Source: Scleromatobacter sp039920745 (GTDB taxonomy: Bacteria; Pseudomonadota; Gammaproteobacteria; Burkholderiales; Burkholderiaceae_C). Taken from it: a DNA stretch of 64,000 bases. Within the stretch, counting starts at the first letter, position 1. Each line of letters starts with the position of its first letter. Below the pieces are notes generated by a model that worked only from the letters and a program-made list of their open reading frames with translations, searched no databases and was not told the origin of the DNA. Where the stretch lies: the NCBI GenBank assembly GCA_039920745.1, contig JBDSDD010000064.1, positions 124,001 to 188,000 of the forward strand, written 5' to 3'. Below, in pieces: positions 9,552 through 17,270 of this stretch. The position numbers were made by a program, and so were the translations under genes.

Positions 9552-11638
9552 TGCGCACGGCCAGCCTCGTCCTGACATTGATCGCGGGTCTCGCGCTCGC
9601 AGGCGGCGCCGCGGGCGCGGGCACGGGCACCGACAAGGCCAGCCTGGTCGAGCTGATGGACGACCTGGTGCGCCAGGGCGACGAGACGCCGCAGTCCGCC
9701 ATCGAATCGATCCGCGAGTTGTCCAGCAAGGATTTCGCAGCCTCGGCGCTGCTGCACCGCAGCGTCATCACCAGCATCGGCATCATCCAGGCCCGCAACG
9801 GCCTGGACGTCGAGGCGCTCGAGCAGGTCGCGACGCTGCTCAAGCCCGGCAAGCCGGTGGATCCGCTGGCCGAGGCCGATGCCCACTTGGTGCGCGCCGA
9901 GATCGAGGTCAACGGCGGCCACGGCGAGGCGGCGTATCAACAGGCGCGCGCGGCCCTGGCCGTATTCAGCGAGCTCTGTGCGCCCGGCCCGAAGCAGCAC
10001 GCCGATTGCGACTACCGCGAATGGTGGCGCGCGCTGGACCTGGCACAGCGCGGTGCGGCCGATCAAGGCAACACGGTCGTCGCCAACGCGTACGCGAAGA
10101 CGATGGTCGAGGTCGCGCGCCGCGCGGGCGACCGCCCGCGCGAGGCCATCTCACTGGGCATCGGCGCCCTGCAGTCCGAGGCCAACGCTGATCCCGTCAC
10201 CGCCAACCGGCTGATCTCGCAGGCGCAGCACATCGCGCGCGCCGACGGCGCGCCGTGGGTGCAGGTGCGCGTCGCCGTGCTCGACGGCCTGCTTCACTTC
10301 AAGCGCCAGCAGCCCGAGGCGGTGCAGCGTGACTACGAGGCGGCGCTGGTCATCGCCAAGGCAGCCGGCTTGATGCGTCCGGCGATGCTGCTGCGCGCCA
10401 ACTTGAGCGACGCCTACATCCACGAGGGCCGGCCCAGCGACGCGCTGGCCGCCATCAACCTCGCGCTGCCGGTGGCCAAGCAGCATCGCGACTTCCGCAC
10501 CGAGCGGCTGCTGCTGCACAACGCCACGCTGGCCAAGCTGGCGCTGGGCCGCGTGACCGAGGCCAAGCTCGAGATGGTCCACGTGCTGGATCTGTGGCAG
10601 AAGGACACCGGGCCCGGCCAACGCCAGGAAGCGCTGCGCGAATTCGGCGACGCGCTGTCCAAGGCCGGCGACACCGTCGGCGCCATCGACCTGTTCCACA
10701 AGGAAGAGATGCTGTCCACGGAGATCCGCGCCGCCAACAAGGCCGCGGCCGAGGCCGAGCTGCGCTCGCGCTACGACCTGGAGTCCCAGAAGCGCCGCAT
10801 CGAACTGATGGGGCGCGACAACCAGCTCAAGTCCGCCGAGCTCGACAACCAGGCGATCACGCGCCGCCTGTGGATGTTCGCTGGCGCGGCAATGGTCCTG
10901 CTGGGCGTGCTGGCGTTGATGATGTACCTGCGCATGCGCGAGCTCAATCGCACGCTCGTCAAGCACGAGGCGCTGCTGCGCGCGCACAGCGAGCGCGACG
11001 CGCTCACCGGTCTGGCCAACCGGCGCCAGTTCCGCGAGGTGATGCGTGTGCGTGGCGGCGAGCGGGCCTTCAAGGGCGCGCTGCTGATGGTGGACGTCGA
11101 CCATTTCAAGCGCGTCAACGACCATTTCGGCCACGGCGCGGGTGACCGCGTGCTGGTGGAGGTGGCGCGCCGGCTCAGCGCCGCGATGCGGGGCGACGAC
11201 CTGGTGGCGCGCTGGGGCGGCGAGGAGTTCCTCGTGTTCGCACCCAACGTCGAGGGCCAGGAGCTGGATCAACTGGCCGAGCGCGTTCGCCTGGCGATGA
11301 ACCAGGCACCGGTGATGCTGGAGAACGGCACCACCATCGAGACAACCGTGTCGATCGGCTACGCCGCGTTCCCGCTGCCGGCCAGCAACGTGCCGGTGAC
11401 CTGGGAGCAGGCGGTCAATCTGGCTGACCTGTCGCTGTACACGGCCAAGAACCAGGGCCGCAACTGCGCGGTGGGCATCATCCGCACCACCGCGGTCACC
11501 AGCGAGGCGCTGCGCGAGGTCGAGGCCGACATCGCACAGGCGCGCCAGGACGGCCGAGTCACGCTCAAGGTCAGCCCGGAGCCGGATCCCGATCGCATCG
11601 CGCAACCTGGCAGTGCCGCCGCCACGTCGGCCGCCTGA
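9551..11638 (+). CDS. Membrane-anchored TPR-GGDEF diguanylate cyclase, second copy
   Basis: This 695-residue paralogue of the preceding protein has a cleavable-looking signal (MRTASLVLTLIAGLALAGG), a periplasmic TPR-like array (about 30-410), a coiled coil, a membrane helix (about 438-458) and a GGDEF domain. The catalytic GGEEF is at 556-560, with an I-site RGDD five residues before it, so both enzymes look active and feedback-inhibited. The N-terminal sensor halves differ much more than the GGDEF halves, suggesting different inputs. The start ATG 9551 shares its A with the previous TGA, so the two are translated from one message. Confidence 0.92.
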   Translation: MRTASLVLTLIAGLALAGGAAGAGTGTDKASLVELMDDLVRQGDETPQSAIESIRELSSKDFAASALLHRSVITSIGIIQARNGLDVEALEQVATLLKPGKPVDPLAEADAHLVRAEIEVNGGHGEAAYQQARAALAVFSELCAPGPKQHADCDYREWWRALDLAQRGAADQGNTVVANAYAKTMVEVARRAGDRPREAISLGIGALQSEANADPVTANRLISQAQHIARADGAPWVQVRVAVLDGLLHFKRQQPEAVQRDYEAALVIAKAAGLMRPAMLLRANLSDAYIHEGRPSDALAAINLALPVAKQHRDFRTERLLLHNATLAKLALGRVTEAKLEMVHVLDLWQKDTGPGQRQEALREFGDALSKAGDTVGAIDLFHKEEMLSTEIRAANKAAAEAELRSRYDLESQKRRIELMGRDNQLKSAELDNQAITRRLWMFAGAAMVLLGVLALMMYLRMRELNRTLVKHEALLRAHSERDALTGLANRRQFREVMRVRGGERAFKGALLMVDVDHFKRVNDHFGHGAGDRVLVEVARRLSAAMRGDDLVARWGGEEFLVFAPNVEGQELDQLAERVRLAMNQAPVMLENGTTIETTVSIGYAAFPLPASNVPVTWEQAVNLADLSLYTAKNQGRNCAVGIIRTTAVTSEALREVEADIAQARQDGRVTLKVSPEPDPDRIAQPGSAAATSAA

Positions 11639-11716
11639 GAACCTGCGCACGACCCCGGCACGCCCAAGCGGCGCGCGCGCACACGCGCCGTGCACGGCAG
11701 GGATAATCGCGCGCTT

Positions 11717-12970
11717 ATGTCGAATGCCTCTCTCCCCTCTCGTTGCGATGTCCTCGTGGTCGGCGCCGGTCCTGCTGGCTCCGCCTGTGCCCTTTGGCTC
11801 GCCCGCGCCGGCATCGACGTGGTGCTGATCGACCAGCACGACTTCCCGCGCGACAAGATCTGCGGTGACGCCCTGATCCCCGATGCCCACCACGCGTTGA
11901 AGCGCATGGGCCTGTACGACGAGGTCATGACCGCGGCGCAGCCCGCGCAGCACCTGGCCTGCATCGGCCCGCGCGGCGGCCGGGTCGACGTACCCGGCAG
12001 CTTGGCCGTGCTGCCGCGCCTGGTGCTGGACGACATCGTCTGCCGCGGCGCGCAACGCGCCGGCGCCAAGCTGTTCACGCCGTGGCGCTTCGAGGGCACG
12101 CTGATGGACGGCGACGTCGTCGTCGGCGCGCGGCTGAAGCAAGGCGGCAACGTGAGCGAGATCCAGGCGCGCTGGGTCGTGCTGGCCACCGGCGCGACAC
12201 CGCAGGCGCTGATCGCTGCCGACATGTGCGACCGCCGCACGCCCAGCGGCATCGCGCTGCGCGGCTACGTCAAGAGCGACGCGATGGTGGGCAAGATCCA
12301 GGCGCTCGAGGTGGTCTGGGACAAGAACCTCGCGCCGGGCTACGGCTGGATCTTTCCGGCACCGGACGGCCGCTTCAACATCGGCGTGGGCGTGGCCAAC
12401 AGCCATCCGGCCGCCAACGACTCTTCCGGCAAGATGAAGGACGTGAACCTGCGCCAGCTGTTCGACGCCTTCTGCCAGTTCTACCCGCCGGCGCGCGAGC
12501 TGATGCGCCACGGCAAGCTGGAAGGGGACCTCAAGGGCGCGCCGCTGCGCTGCTCGCTCGCGGGGGCGCGCCACGCGCGTGCCGGCCTGCTGGTCGCCGG
12601 CGAGGCGGCGGGCAGCACCTACGCGTTCACCGGCGAAGGCATCGGCAAGGCGTTCGAGACGGGACTGCTGGCCGCCGAGACCCTGGTCAACGCGACCGGC
12701 GGCGTGCCTGCCGGGACGCAGGCGGACGTGTGCACCCGCTACGAGGCCGGCATCGCCGGGCTCAAGCCGCGCTTCGACCTGTACGAGCGCGCCAACCAGA
12801 TCAACGCCCACCCGTGGCTGGCCGACCTCCTGATCTGGCGCGCCAACAAGAGCGCGCGCCTGCTCAAGCGCATGGCCGGCGTGCTCGAGGAGACCAGCAA
12901 CCCGGGCAACCTCGTGAGCATCGGCGGCTTCTTCAAGGTGTTCTTCCCGGGACTGTCGTCGCGCAAGTAA
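11717..12970 (+). CDS. FAD-dependent oxidoreductase, geranylgeranyl-reductase family
   Basis: This 417-residue flavoprotein has the FAD dinucleotide motif VVGAGPAGSACALWLARAG near the N-terminus, the conserved DKICGDAL segment at about residue 50, ATGATP in the middle, and LLVAGEAAGSTYAFTGEGI (about 293-311) closing the FAD site. Relatives reduce isoprenoid or other lipid double bonds, or act on aromatic compounds; the substrate here is unknown. It is a single gene. A -10-like GATAAT (11702-11707) lies only nine bases before the ATG, with no ribosome-binding site visible, so the transcript may be leaderless. Confidence 0.87.
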   Translation: MSNASLPSRCDVLVVGAGPAGSACALWLARAGIDVVLIDQHDFPRDKICGDALIPDAHHALKRMGLYDEVMTAAQPAQHLACIGPRGGRVDVPGSLAVLPRLVLDDIVCRGAQRAGAKLFTPWRFEGTLMDGDVVVGARLKQGGNVSEIQARWVVLATGATPQALIAADMCDRRTPSGIALRGYVKSDAMVGKIQALEVVWDKNLAPGYGWIFPAPDGRFNIGVGVANSHPAANDSSGKMKDVNLRQLFDAFCQFYPPARELMRHGKLEGDLKGAPLRCSLAGARHARAGLLVAGEAAGSTYAFTGEGIGKAFETGLLAAETLVNATGGVPAGTQADVCTRYEAGIAGLKPRFDLYERANQINAHPWLADLLIWRANKSARLLKRMAGVLEETSNPGNLVSIGGFFKVFFPGLSSRK

Positions 12971-12995
12971 GCAACAACCTGATTCGAATGTGCCG

Positions 12996-13013
12996 ACGCG
13001 CCCTCCGGCGCGT
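12996..13013 (+). other. Hairpin between the oxidoreductase and glutamine amidotransferase genes
   Basis: ACGCGCC (12996-13002) and GGCGCGT (13007-13013) form a perfect seven-base-pair stem with a CTCC loop. It is not followed by a T-run, and it sits where the -35/-10 spacer of the next gene would be, since TATGCT (13013-13018) is a possible -10. It may be a weak terminator or an operator. Confidence 0.45.
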
Positions 13014-13024
13014 ATGCTTGAGAC

Positions 13025-13804
13025 ATGTGTCAACTCCTGGGCATGAACGCCAAGACGCCAACCGACGCGATGTTCAGCTTTTCCGGGCTGGCCACGCGGG
13101 CGGACGAGCACAAGGACGGCTTTGGCATCGCCTTCTTCGAGGATCGCGGCCTGCGCCTGTTCGTCGACCAGCACAGCGCGCGCCAGTCACCGGTGGCCGA
13201 GCTGGTCAAGGGCTATCCGATCCGCAGCGACAACGTCATCGCGCACATCCGCAAGGCCACGCAGGGCCGCATCGCGCTCGAGAACACGCACCCCTTCATG
13301 CGCGAACTGTGGGGCCGCTACTGGGTGTTCGCGCACAACGGCGACCTGAAGGACTTCCGCCCGCGCCTGCACGGCAACTTCCGCCCGGTGGGCGACACCG
13401 ACAGCGAGCACGCGTTCTGCTGGCTGATGCAGGAGATGTCCAAGGCCCACGTCGGCGTGCCCGCCATCGACGAGCTCGGCAACACGCTGGCCGAGCTGTT
13501 GCCGCAGTTGCATCGCCACGGCACTTTCAACATGCTGCTGTCCAACGGCCAGGCGCTGTGGGCGCACTGCTCCACGCACCTGCACTACGTCGTGCGCGAG
13601 CACCCGTTCGGCGCGCCGATGCTCGCCGACAAAGACTTGATGGTGGACTTTTCGGCCCACACCGGGCCGGCCGACCGCGTGGCCATCGTCGCCACCGAGC
13701 CGCTCACGCGCAACGAGCCGTGGCAGGCGATGTCAGCGGGTCAACTGATGACGTTCACGGCCGGCGCGATCGCGACCCGGCAGTGCGCCGAACTGCAGCG
13801 CTGA
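13025..13804 (+). CDS. Class II glutamine amidotransferase (YafJ-like)
   Basis: This 259-residue protein begins MCQLLG, so Met removal exposes Cys2 as the N-terminal nucleophile that releases ammonia from glutamine. The glutamine-site pieces HIRKATQG and NTHPF (about 75-92), FAHNGDL (about 103-109) and GDTDSEHAF (about 124-132) are present. No synthase or acceptor domain is attached, as in the stand-alone YafJ/EgtC group, so the ammonia acceptor is unknown. A possible -10 (TATGCT, 13013-13018) lies six bases before the ATG without a ribosome-binding site. Confidence 0.88.
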   Translation: MCQLLGMNAKTPTDAMFSFSGLATRADEHKDGFGIAFFEDRGLRLFVDQHSARQSPVAELVKGYPIRSDNVIAHIRKATQGRIALENTHPFMRELWGRYWVFAHNGDLKDFRPRLHGNFRPVGDTDSEHAFCWLMQEMSKAHVGVPAIDELGNTLAELLPQLHRHGTFNMLLSNGQALWAHCSTHLHYVVREHPFGAPMLADKDLMVDFSAHTGPADRVAIVATEPLTRNEPWQAMSAGQLMTFTAGAIATRQCAELQR

Positions 13805-13880
13805 GGGCCGGCGCGTCGGACGCGTCGTCGTCCACGGCGAGATCCGGTACCGGCTCCTGGAGCCGATCCAGCCGACCCGT

Positions 13881-14702
13881 TCAAGCCGGGAAGCCGTTGA
13901 AATTTCGCAGGATCTTGTCGACCAGGCGTTCAGGGAGATAGCGACGCAGCGCGCTCACCTGGCTCGACTGCTTGCCTGCCGAATATCGCAGCTTGGGCTT
14001 GGCGGCCGTCGCGGCCCTGACCACGGCATCGGCGACAACCTGGGGTGCGTCGCCGGCTTCTACCCATTTGCGCATGAGCGCCTCGCTGCGTGCCCGCTCT
14101 GTTGCGTAGGTCGCCATGGGTTGGTCGGCGCGCGTCAGGTTTTCTTCGAACGACGTTCGGGTGACGCCCGGTTCGACCAAGACGACCCGGATGCCGAATT
14201 GCCGCACTTCATGGTCGAGGGATTCCGAATAGCCTTCGATCGCATGCTTGGTCGACGCGTAGAACGCGTTGAAGGGCGAGGGAATCAGGCCCAGGATCGA
14301 GCTCATGTTGATGATTCGACCGCTTTTCTGGGCCCGCATCAGCGGCAACACCGCATTGACGACGCGCGCGACCCCGAAGACGTTGACGTCGAACAAGCGC
14401 TGCGCCTGGCCGATCGAGGACTCCTCGGCACCCCCGAGCAGGCCGACGCCGGCGTTGTTGACGACCACGTCGATACGCCCCGCCTGCCTGACGATCTCAT
14501 CGACGAGCCCCTTCACGGAAGACTCGTCCGTGACGTCGCACACCCGCATCGTGATGCCGGGCGAGTCCGCGACCGGCTTGCGGCTGGTGCCGAAGACCCG
14601 ATACCCGGCTGTCGACAATGCCTGGGCGGTCGCGAACCCGATGCCTGAAGATGCGCCGGTCACGAGGGCGACACCTCGGGTGTTGTTGCTCGTCTTGGTC
14701 AT
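13881..14702 (-). CDS. Short-chain dehydrogenase/reductase
   Basis: This 273-residue NAD(P)-dependent oxidoreductase shows the classical SDR motifs: TGASSGIG for cofactor binding near residue 15, NNAG at about 90, the catalytic Ser in NMSSILG, and YASTK with catalytic Tyr and Lys at about 150. The C-terminal extension is like that of retinol-dehydrogenase-type SDRs. ATG 14702 is chosen because AAGGA stands eight bases before it. It is divergent from an HxlR-type regulator across an 82-base A+T-rich gap; such SDR/HxlR pairs are usually sensor-controlled detoxification units, which is the likely role here. Confidence 0.9.
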   Translation of the reverse strand: MTKTSNNTRGVALVTGASSGIGFATAQALSTAGYRVFGTSRKPVADSPGITMRVCDVTDESSVKGLVDEIVRQAGRIDVVVNNAGVGLLGGAEESSIGQAQRLFDVNVFGVARVVNAVLPLMRAQKSGRIINMSSILGLIPSPFNAFYASTKHAIEGYSESLDHEVRQFGIRVVLVEPGVTRTSFEENLTRADQPMATYATERARSEALMRKWVEAGDAPQVVADAVVRAATAAKPKLRYSAGKQSSQVSALRRYLPERLVDKILRNFNGFPA

Positions 14703-14734
14703 TTGATTTCCTTGGTCATTGGGCTCGATCGCCG

Positions 14735-14779
14735 TTGACCATGATGTTAGTATCAAATCAGTACTTAGTCACTATCAAA
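14735..14779. promoter_or_regulatory. SDR/HxlR intergenic control region with direct repeat
   Basis: The gap is much richer in A+T than its surroundings. TATCAAA occurs twice in the same orientation, at 14751-14757 and 14773-14779, 22 bases apart, a spacing of two helical turns. A TTGACC at 14735-14740 could serve as a -35. HxlR-family regulators commonly bind the shared promoter region of the gene they face, so this pair is the likely operator. Binding itself is inferred. Confidence 0.5.
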
Positions 14780-14784
14780 AAGAT

Positions 14785-15228
14785 ATGGTTCCCGAAAATA
14801 GTCTTCCTCTGGACTGTCCCGTCGCCCGCGGTCTGGCCTCCGTGGGCGATGCCTGGAGCGTCCTGATCCTGCGGGACGCGCACGTCGGTGTGACACGCTT
14901 CGACCAGTTCCGCAAGAACCTCGGCATCGCGCCGACGATGCTCACCAAACGCCTGGGCGCGTTGACCGACGCCGGGCTGCTGGACAAGCGTTCCTACTCC
15001 GAGCGCCCGCCGCGCGAGGAATACGTGCTGACGGCGTCAGGGCGCGACTTCCTGCCGGTCCTCCTCATGATCGGCGCCTGGGCCCAGAGAAACTGCGGTG
15101 AGAACATCGCTCGCTATATCGACGACGAGACGGGGCTGGAGATCCAGCCCATCGGCGTCGATGCGGTGACCGGGACCCGGCTGGGTAGCCGACCGATGCG
15201 AACCGGCCCACCCAACCCGTCGGATTGA
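14785..15228 (+). CDS. HxlR-family transcriptional regulator
   Basis: This 147-residue winged-helix regulator matches the HxlR pattern: CPVARGLASVGDAWSVLILRDA at the start, FDQFRKNLGIAPTMLTKRLGALTDAGLLDKRSY as recognition helix and wing, and REEYVLTASGRDFLPVL. Cys11, just before the first helix, is the position that senses electrophiles or oxidants in several family members. The start ATG 14785 fits the family length; an upstream in-frame alternative would add about 22 non-conserved residues and run through the putative operator. It probably represses the divergent SDR gene and itself. Confidence 0.88.
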   Translation: MVPENSLPLDCPVARGLASVGDAWSVLILRDAHVGVTRFDQFRKNLGIAPTMLTKRLGALTDAGLLDKRSYSERPPREEYVLTASGRDFLPVLLMIGAWAQRNCGENIARYIDDETGLEIQPIGVDAVTGTRLGSRPMRTGPPNPSD

Positions 15229-15294
15229 TCTGGCGCGTCGCGGATAGATGAGAACAATTCGCATTATCATGGGCATCCACGCACCAGGATTCCC

Positions 15295-15894
15295 ATGACA
15301 TCGCACCGCTGGCTCACCCTCCCCCTGCGCACCGGCGCTTCGACGCTGGGCGCGCTCGCGGGCGTCGCGCTGGTCGCGGCAGCGGTGCCGGCCAGCGTCT
15401 GCGCCGCCACGTTCAGCACGGCCGACGACGTGGCGCACCGCACGTTCAAGACGGCGACGGCGTTCGCCGACGTGCTGGTGTCGCCCACGCCCGCAGAAGC
15501 CGCCGCGCTGGCTGCGCCAGGCGGCATGCCCAAGGTGGCCCCTTTGCACACGATCGAGGCGCGCCAGGGCGACATGCTGCTGGGGCGCGTGATCGTCGAC
15601 TCGGTGCTCGGCAAGTTCGAGCAGATCGATTACGCGGTGGCGGTCGACGGCGCGGGCAAGGTGCTGGCCGTCGAGATCTTGACCTACCGCGAAGGCCACG
15701 GCGCCGAGGTGCGGCTGCCGGCCTGGCGCAACCAGTTCGTCGGCAAGACCGCGGCCGATCCGCTGCGCCTGGGCAGCGACGTCGCCAACATCAGCGGCGC
15801 GACGCTCAGCTGCACGCACATCACCGACGGGGTGCATCGTCTCGTGGCGTGGGCGGCCAGGCACCCGGCTGGCGCGAAGGCGAGCGCGTCGTGA
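15295..15894 (+). CDS. Exported FMN-binding protein (covalent flavin carrier)
   Basis: This 199-residue protein has an N-terminal signal (cleavage probably after VCA, about residue 37) and an FMN-binding domain like that of NqrC/RnfG. The C-terminal motif SGATLS at 167-172 is the flavinylation site, with FMN expected on Thr170 through a phosphoester bond. The attaching enzyme ApbE is encoded immediately downstream with a one-base overlap, followed by a membrane protein. Together they look like an extracytoplasmic electron-transfer unit. The terminal acceptor is unknown. Confidence 0.9.
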   Translation: MTSHRWLTLPLRTGASTLGALAGVALVAAAVPASVCAATFSTADDVAHRTFKTATAFADVLVSPTPAEAAALAAPGGMPKVAPLHTIEARQGDMLLGRVIVDSVLGKFEQIDYAVAVDGAGKVLAVEILTYREGHGAEVRLPAWRNQFVGKTAADPLRLGSDVANISGATLSCTHITDGVHRLVAWAARHPAGAKASAS

Positions 15895-16712
15895 TGCGTC
15901 GGCGGGCGCGCCCGCTGCTCGGCACGCTGGTCGAAGTGCGCGCCCAAGGCGCGAGCTCGACGGCGTTCGACGTCGCCGCCGACGCCGCGTTCGACGCCAT
16001 CGCCCAGGTGCACGCGCTGATGAGCTTCCACGAGCCGGGCAGCGACCTGCGCCGCATCGCACGCGCCCGCGCCGGCGAGCGCCTGACCGTGCACCCGCAC
16101 ACGGCGGCCGTGTTGCTGCGCGCGCAGCGCTGGGCCCGCGTCAGCGACGGCGCGTTCGATGCCGGCTGCGCCGCGCGCGCCGTGGCGCAAGGCTGGCTGC
16201 CCGAGCCGTCCGATGGCACGCCTCCCGGTGCGCTGCCGTTCGAGGACGCGCTCGAGGTCGAGGGGCACGACATACGCGTGCACGCGCCCGTCTGGCTGGA
16301 CTTCGGCGGTATCGCCAAGGGCTACGCCGTCGACCTGGCCGTGGCCAAGCTGCGCCGCGCGGGCGTGCACACCGGCGCGGTCAATGCCGGCGGCGACCTG
16401 CGCGTGTTCGGTACGCTGGAAGAGACGGTGCTGGTGCGCTCGCCGTTCGACGCGTCGCAACTGTGGCCGGTGGCCGCGCTGCGCGACTCGGCGTGCGCGA
16501 CGAGCGCCAGCGGCGAGGTGTCGACGCGCCCATCCGCCGCCAGCGCCGCGCCCGCGCCGCGCTCGGTGACCGTGCTCGCACCCACCGCCTGCGCCGCCGA
16601 CGCGCTGACCAAGATCGTCTGGCAGCAGGGCGAGCTCGCCAGCGCGCTGCTGCGTCGCGCCCGGGCGCGCGCGCTGGTCGTGCGGGCGGACGGCAGTGTC
16701 TGGCAGAGTTGA
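15894..16712 (+). CDS. apbE: FAD:protein FMN transferase ApbE
   Basis: This 272-residue enzyme transfers FMN from FAD to a Thr of the partner protein, in the periplasm in most bacteria. Family features are LLGTLVEVRA at the start, HALMSFHEPGSDLRRI (about 40-55), DFGGIAKGYAVD (about 137-148), NAGGDLRVFG (about 164-173) and a late ATSASGE-like segment. The start ATG 15894 overlaps the previous TGA by one base. A clear signal peptide is not seen, so export is uncertain, and some ApbE proteins are cytoplasmic. Its substrate is most likely the neighbouring SGATLS protein. Confidence 0.93.
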   Translation: MRRRARPLLGTLVEVRAQGASSTAFDVAADAAFDAIAQVHALMSFHEPGSDLRRIARARAGERLTVHPHTAAVLLRAQRWARVSDGAFDAGCAARAVAQGWLPEPSDGTPPGALPFEDALEVEGHDIRVHAPVWLDFGGIAKGYAVDLAVAKLRRAGVHTGAVNAGGDLRVFGTLEETVLVRSPFDASQLWPVAALRDSACATSASGEVSTRPSAASAAPAPRSVTVLAPTACAADALTKIVWQQGELASALLRRARARALVVRADGSVWQS

Positions 16713-16716
16713 CGTG

Positions 16717-17226
16717 ATGCATCCCGAAGAAGACGCCCGCTCGGTCGCCCACGGCCAGGGCCGGGGCGCGCGCCACCTGCTGATCTGGGGCTGCCTCGTG
16801 CTGCTGGCCACGGGGCTCGCATGGCTGTTCGGCCACGACGTGTGGCTGCAGCAGACGCCCTTCGGCGCGCAGCCGCATCCGCTGGTGGCCTGGCTGCTGC
16901 GCGCGCACGGCGCGCTCGCCTGGGGCGTGACCCTGGTCGGCGGCGTCGTCTGGCAGGTGCACGTGCGGCCGGCCTGGCGCGCGGTACGCCGCCGCCGCGC
17001 ACACCGGCGTCGAGCCGGCACCTGGCGTCCGCTGCGTCACGGACGCGCGCGCACGGTCAGCGGCGTGGCGATGGTGGGCGCGCTGGCGGTGCTGTTGCTG
17101 TCGGCGGCCGGCCTGCAATACGCGCCCGAAGTGGCGCACGCCTGGCTGTCGGTGACGCACTGGGTGCTGGGCGTCGGGCTGTCCGTCGCGGTACTGTGGC
17201 ACTGGATTGCCCGGCTACGCCGCTGA
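16717..17226 (+). CDS. Four-helix inner-membrane protein, possible b-type haem or quinol partner
   Basis: This 169-residue protein has four membrane helices (about 22-42, 62-84, 112-132 and 142-162). His residues fall in or beside helices (AHGALAW, VTHWVLG, LWHWIAR), spaced as in small di-haem membrane proteins of the DUF4405 kind, but haem binding is not provable here. ATG 16717 lies four bases after the apbE stop. Its place after the FMN carrier and ApbE suggests that it links the quinone pool to the exported flavoprotein. The loop between helices 2 and 3 is strongly basic (RRRRAHRRR), so it should be cytoplasmic. Confidence 0.75.
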   Translation: MHPEEDARSVAHGQGRGARHLLIWGCLVLLATGLAWLFGHDVWLQQTPFGAQPHPLVAWLLRAHGALAWGVTLVGGVVWQVHVRPAWRAVRRRRAHRRRAGTWRPLRHGRARTVSGVAMVGALAVLLLSAAGLQYAPEVAHAWLSVTHWVLGVGLSVAVLWHWIARLRR

Positions 17227-17270
17227 CCCGGCGCGGCGCAGAATCCGGGATCGTCGCCTCGCACCTCGCC

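Noticed and set aside
10151..13174. Minus-strand frame of about 1000 codons
   Set aside because: It lies antisense to three well-supported genes (GGDEF cyclase, FAD oxidoreductase, amidotransferase). Its product is rich in Arg, His and Gln with no recognisable domain, typical of antisense reading in very GC-rich DNA.
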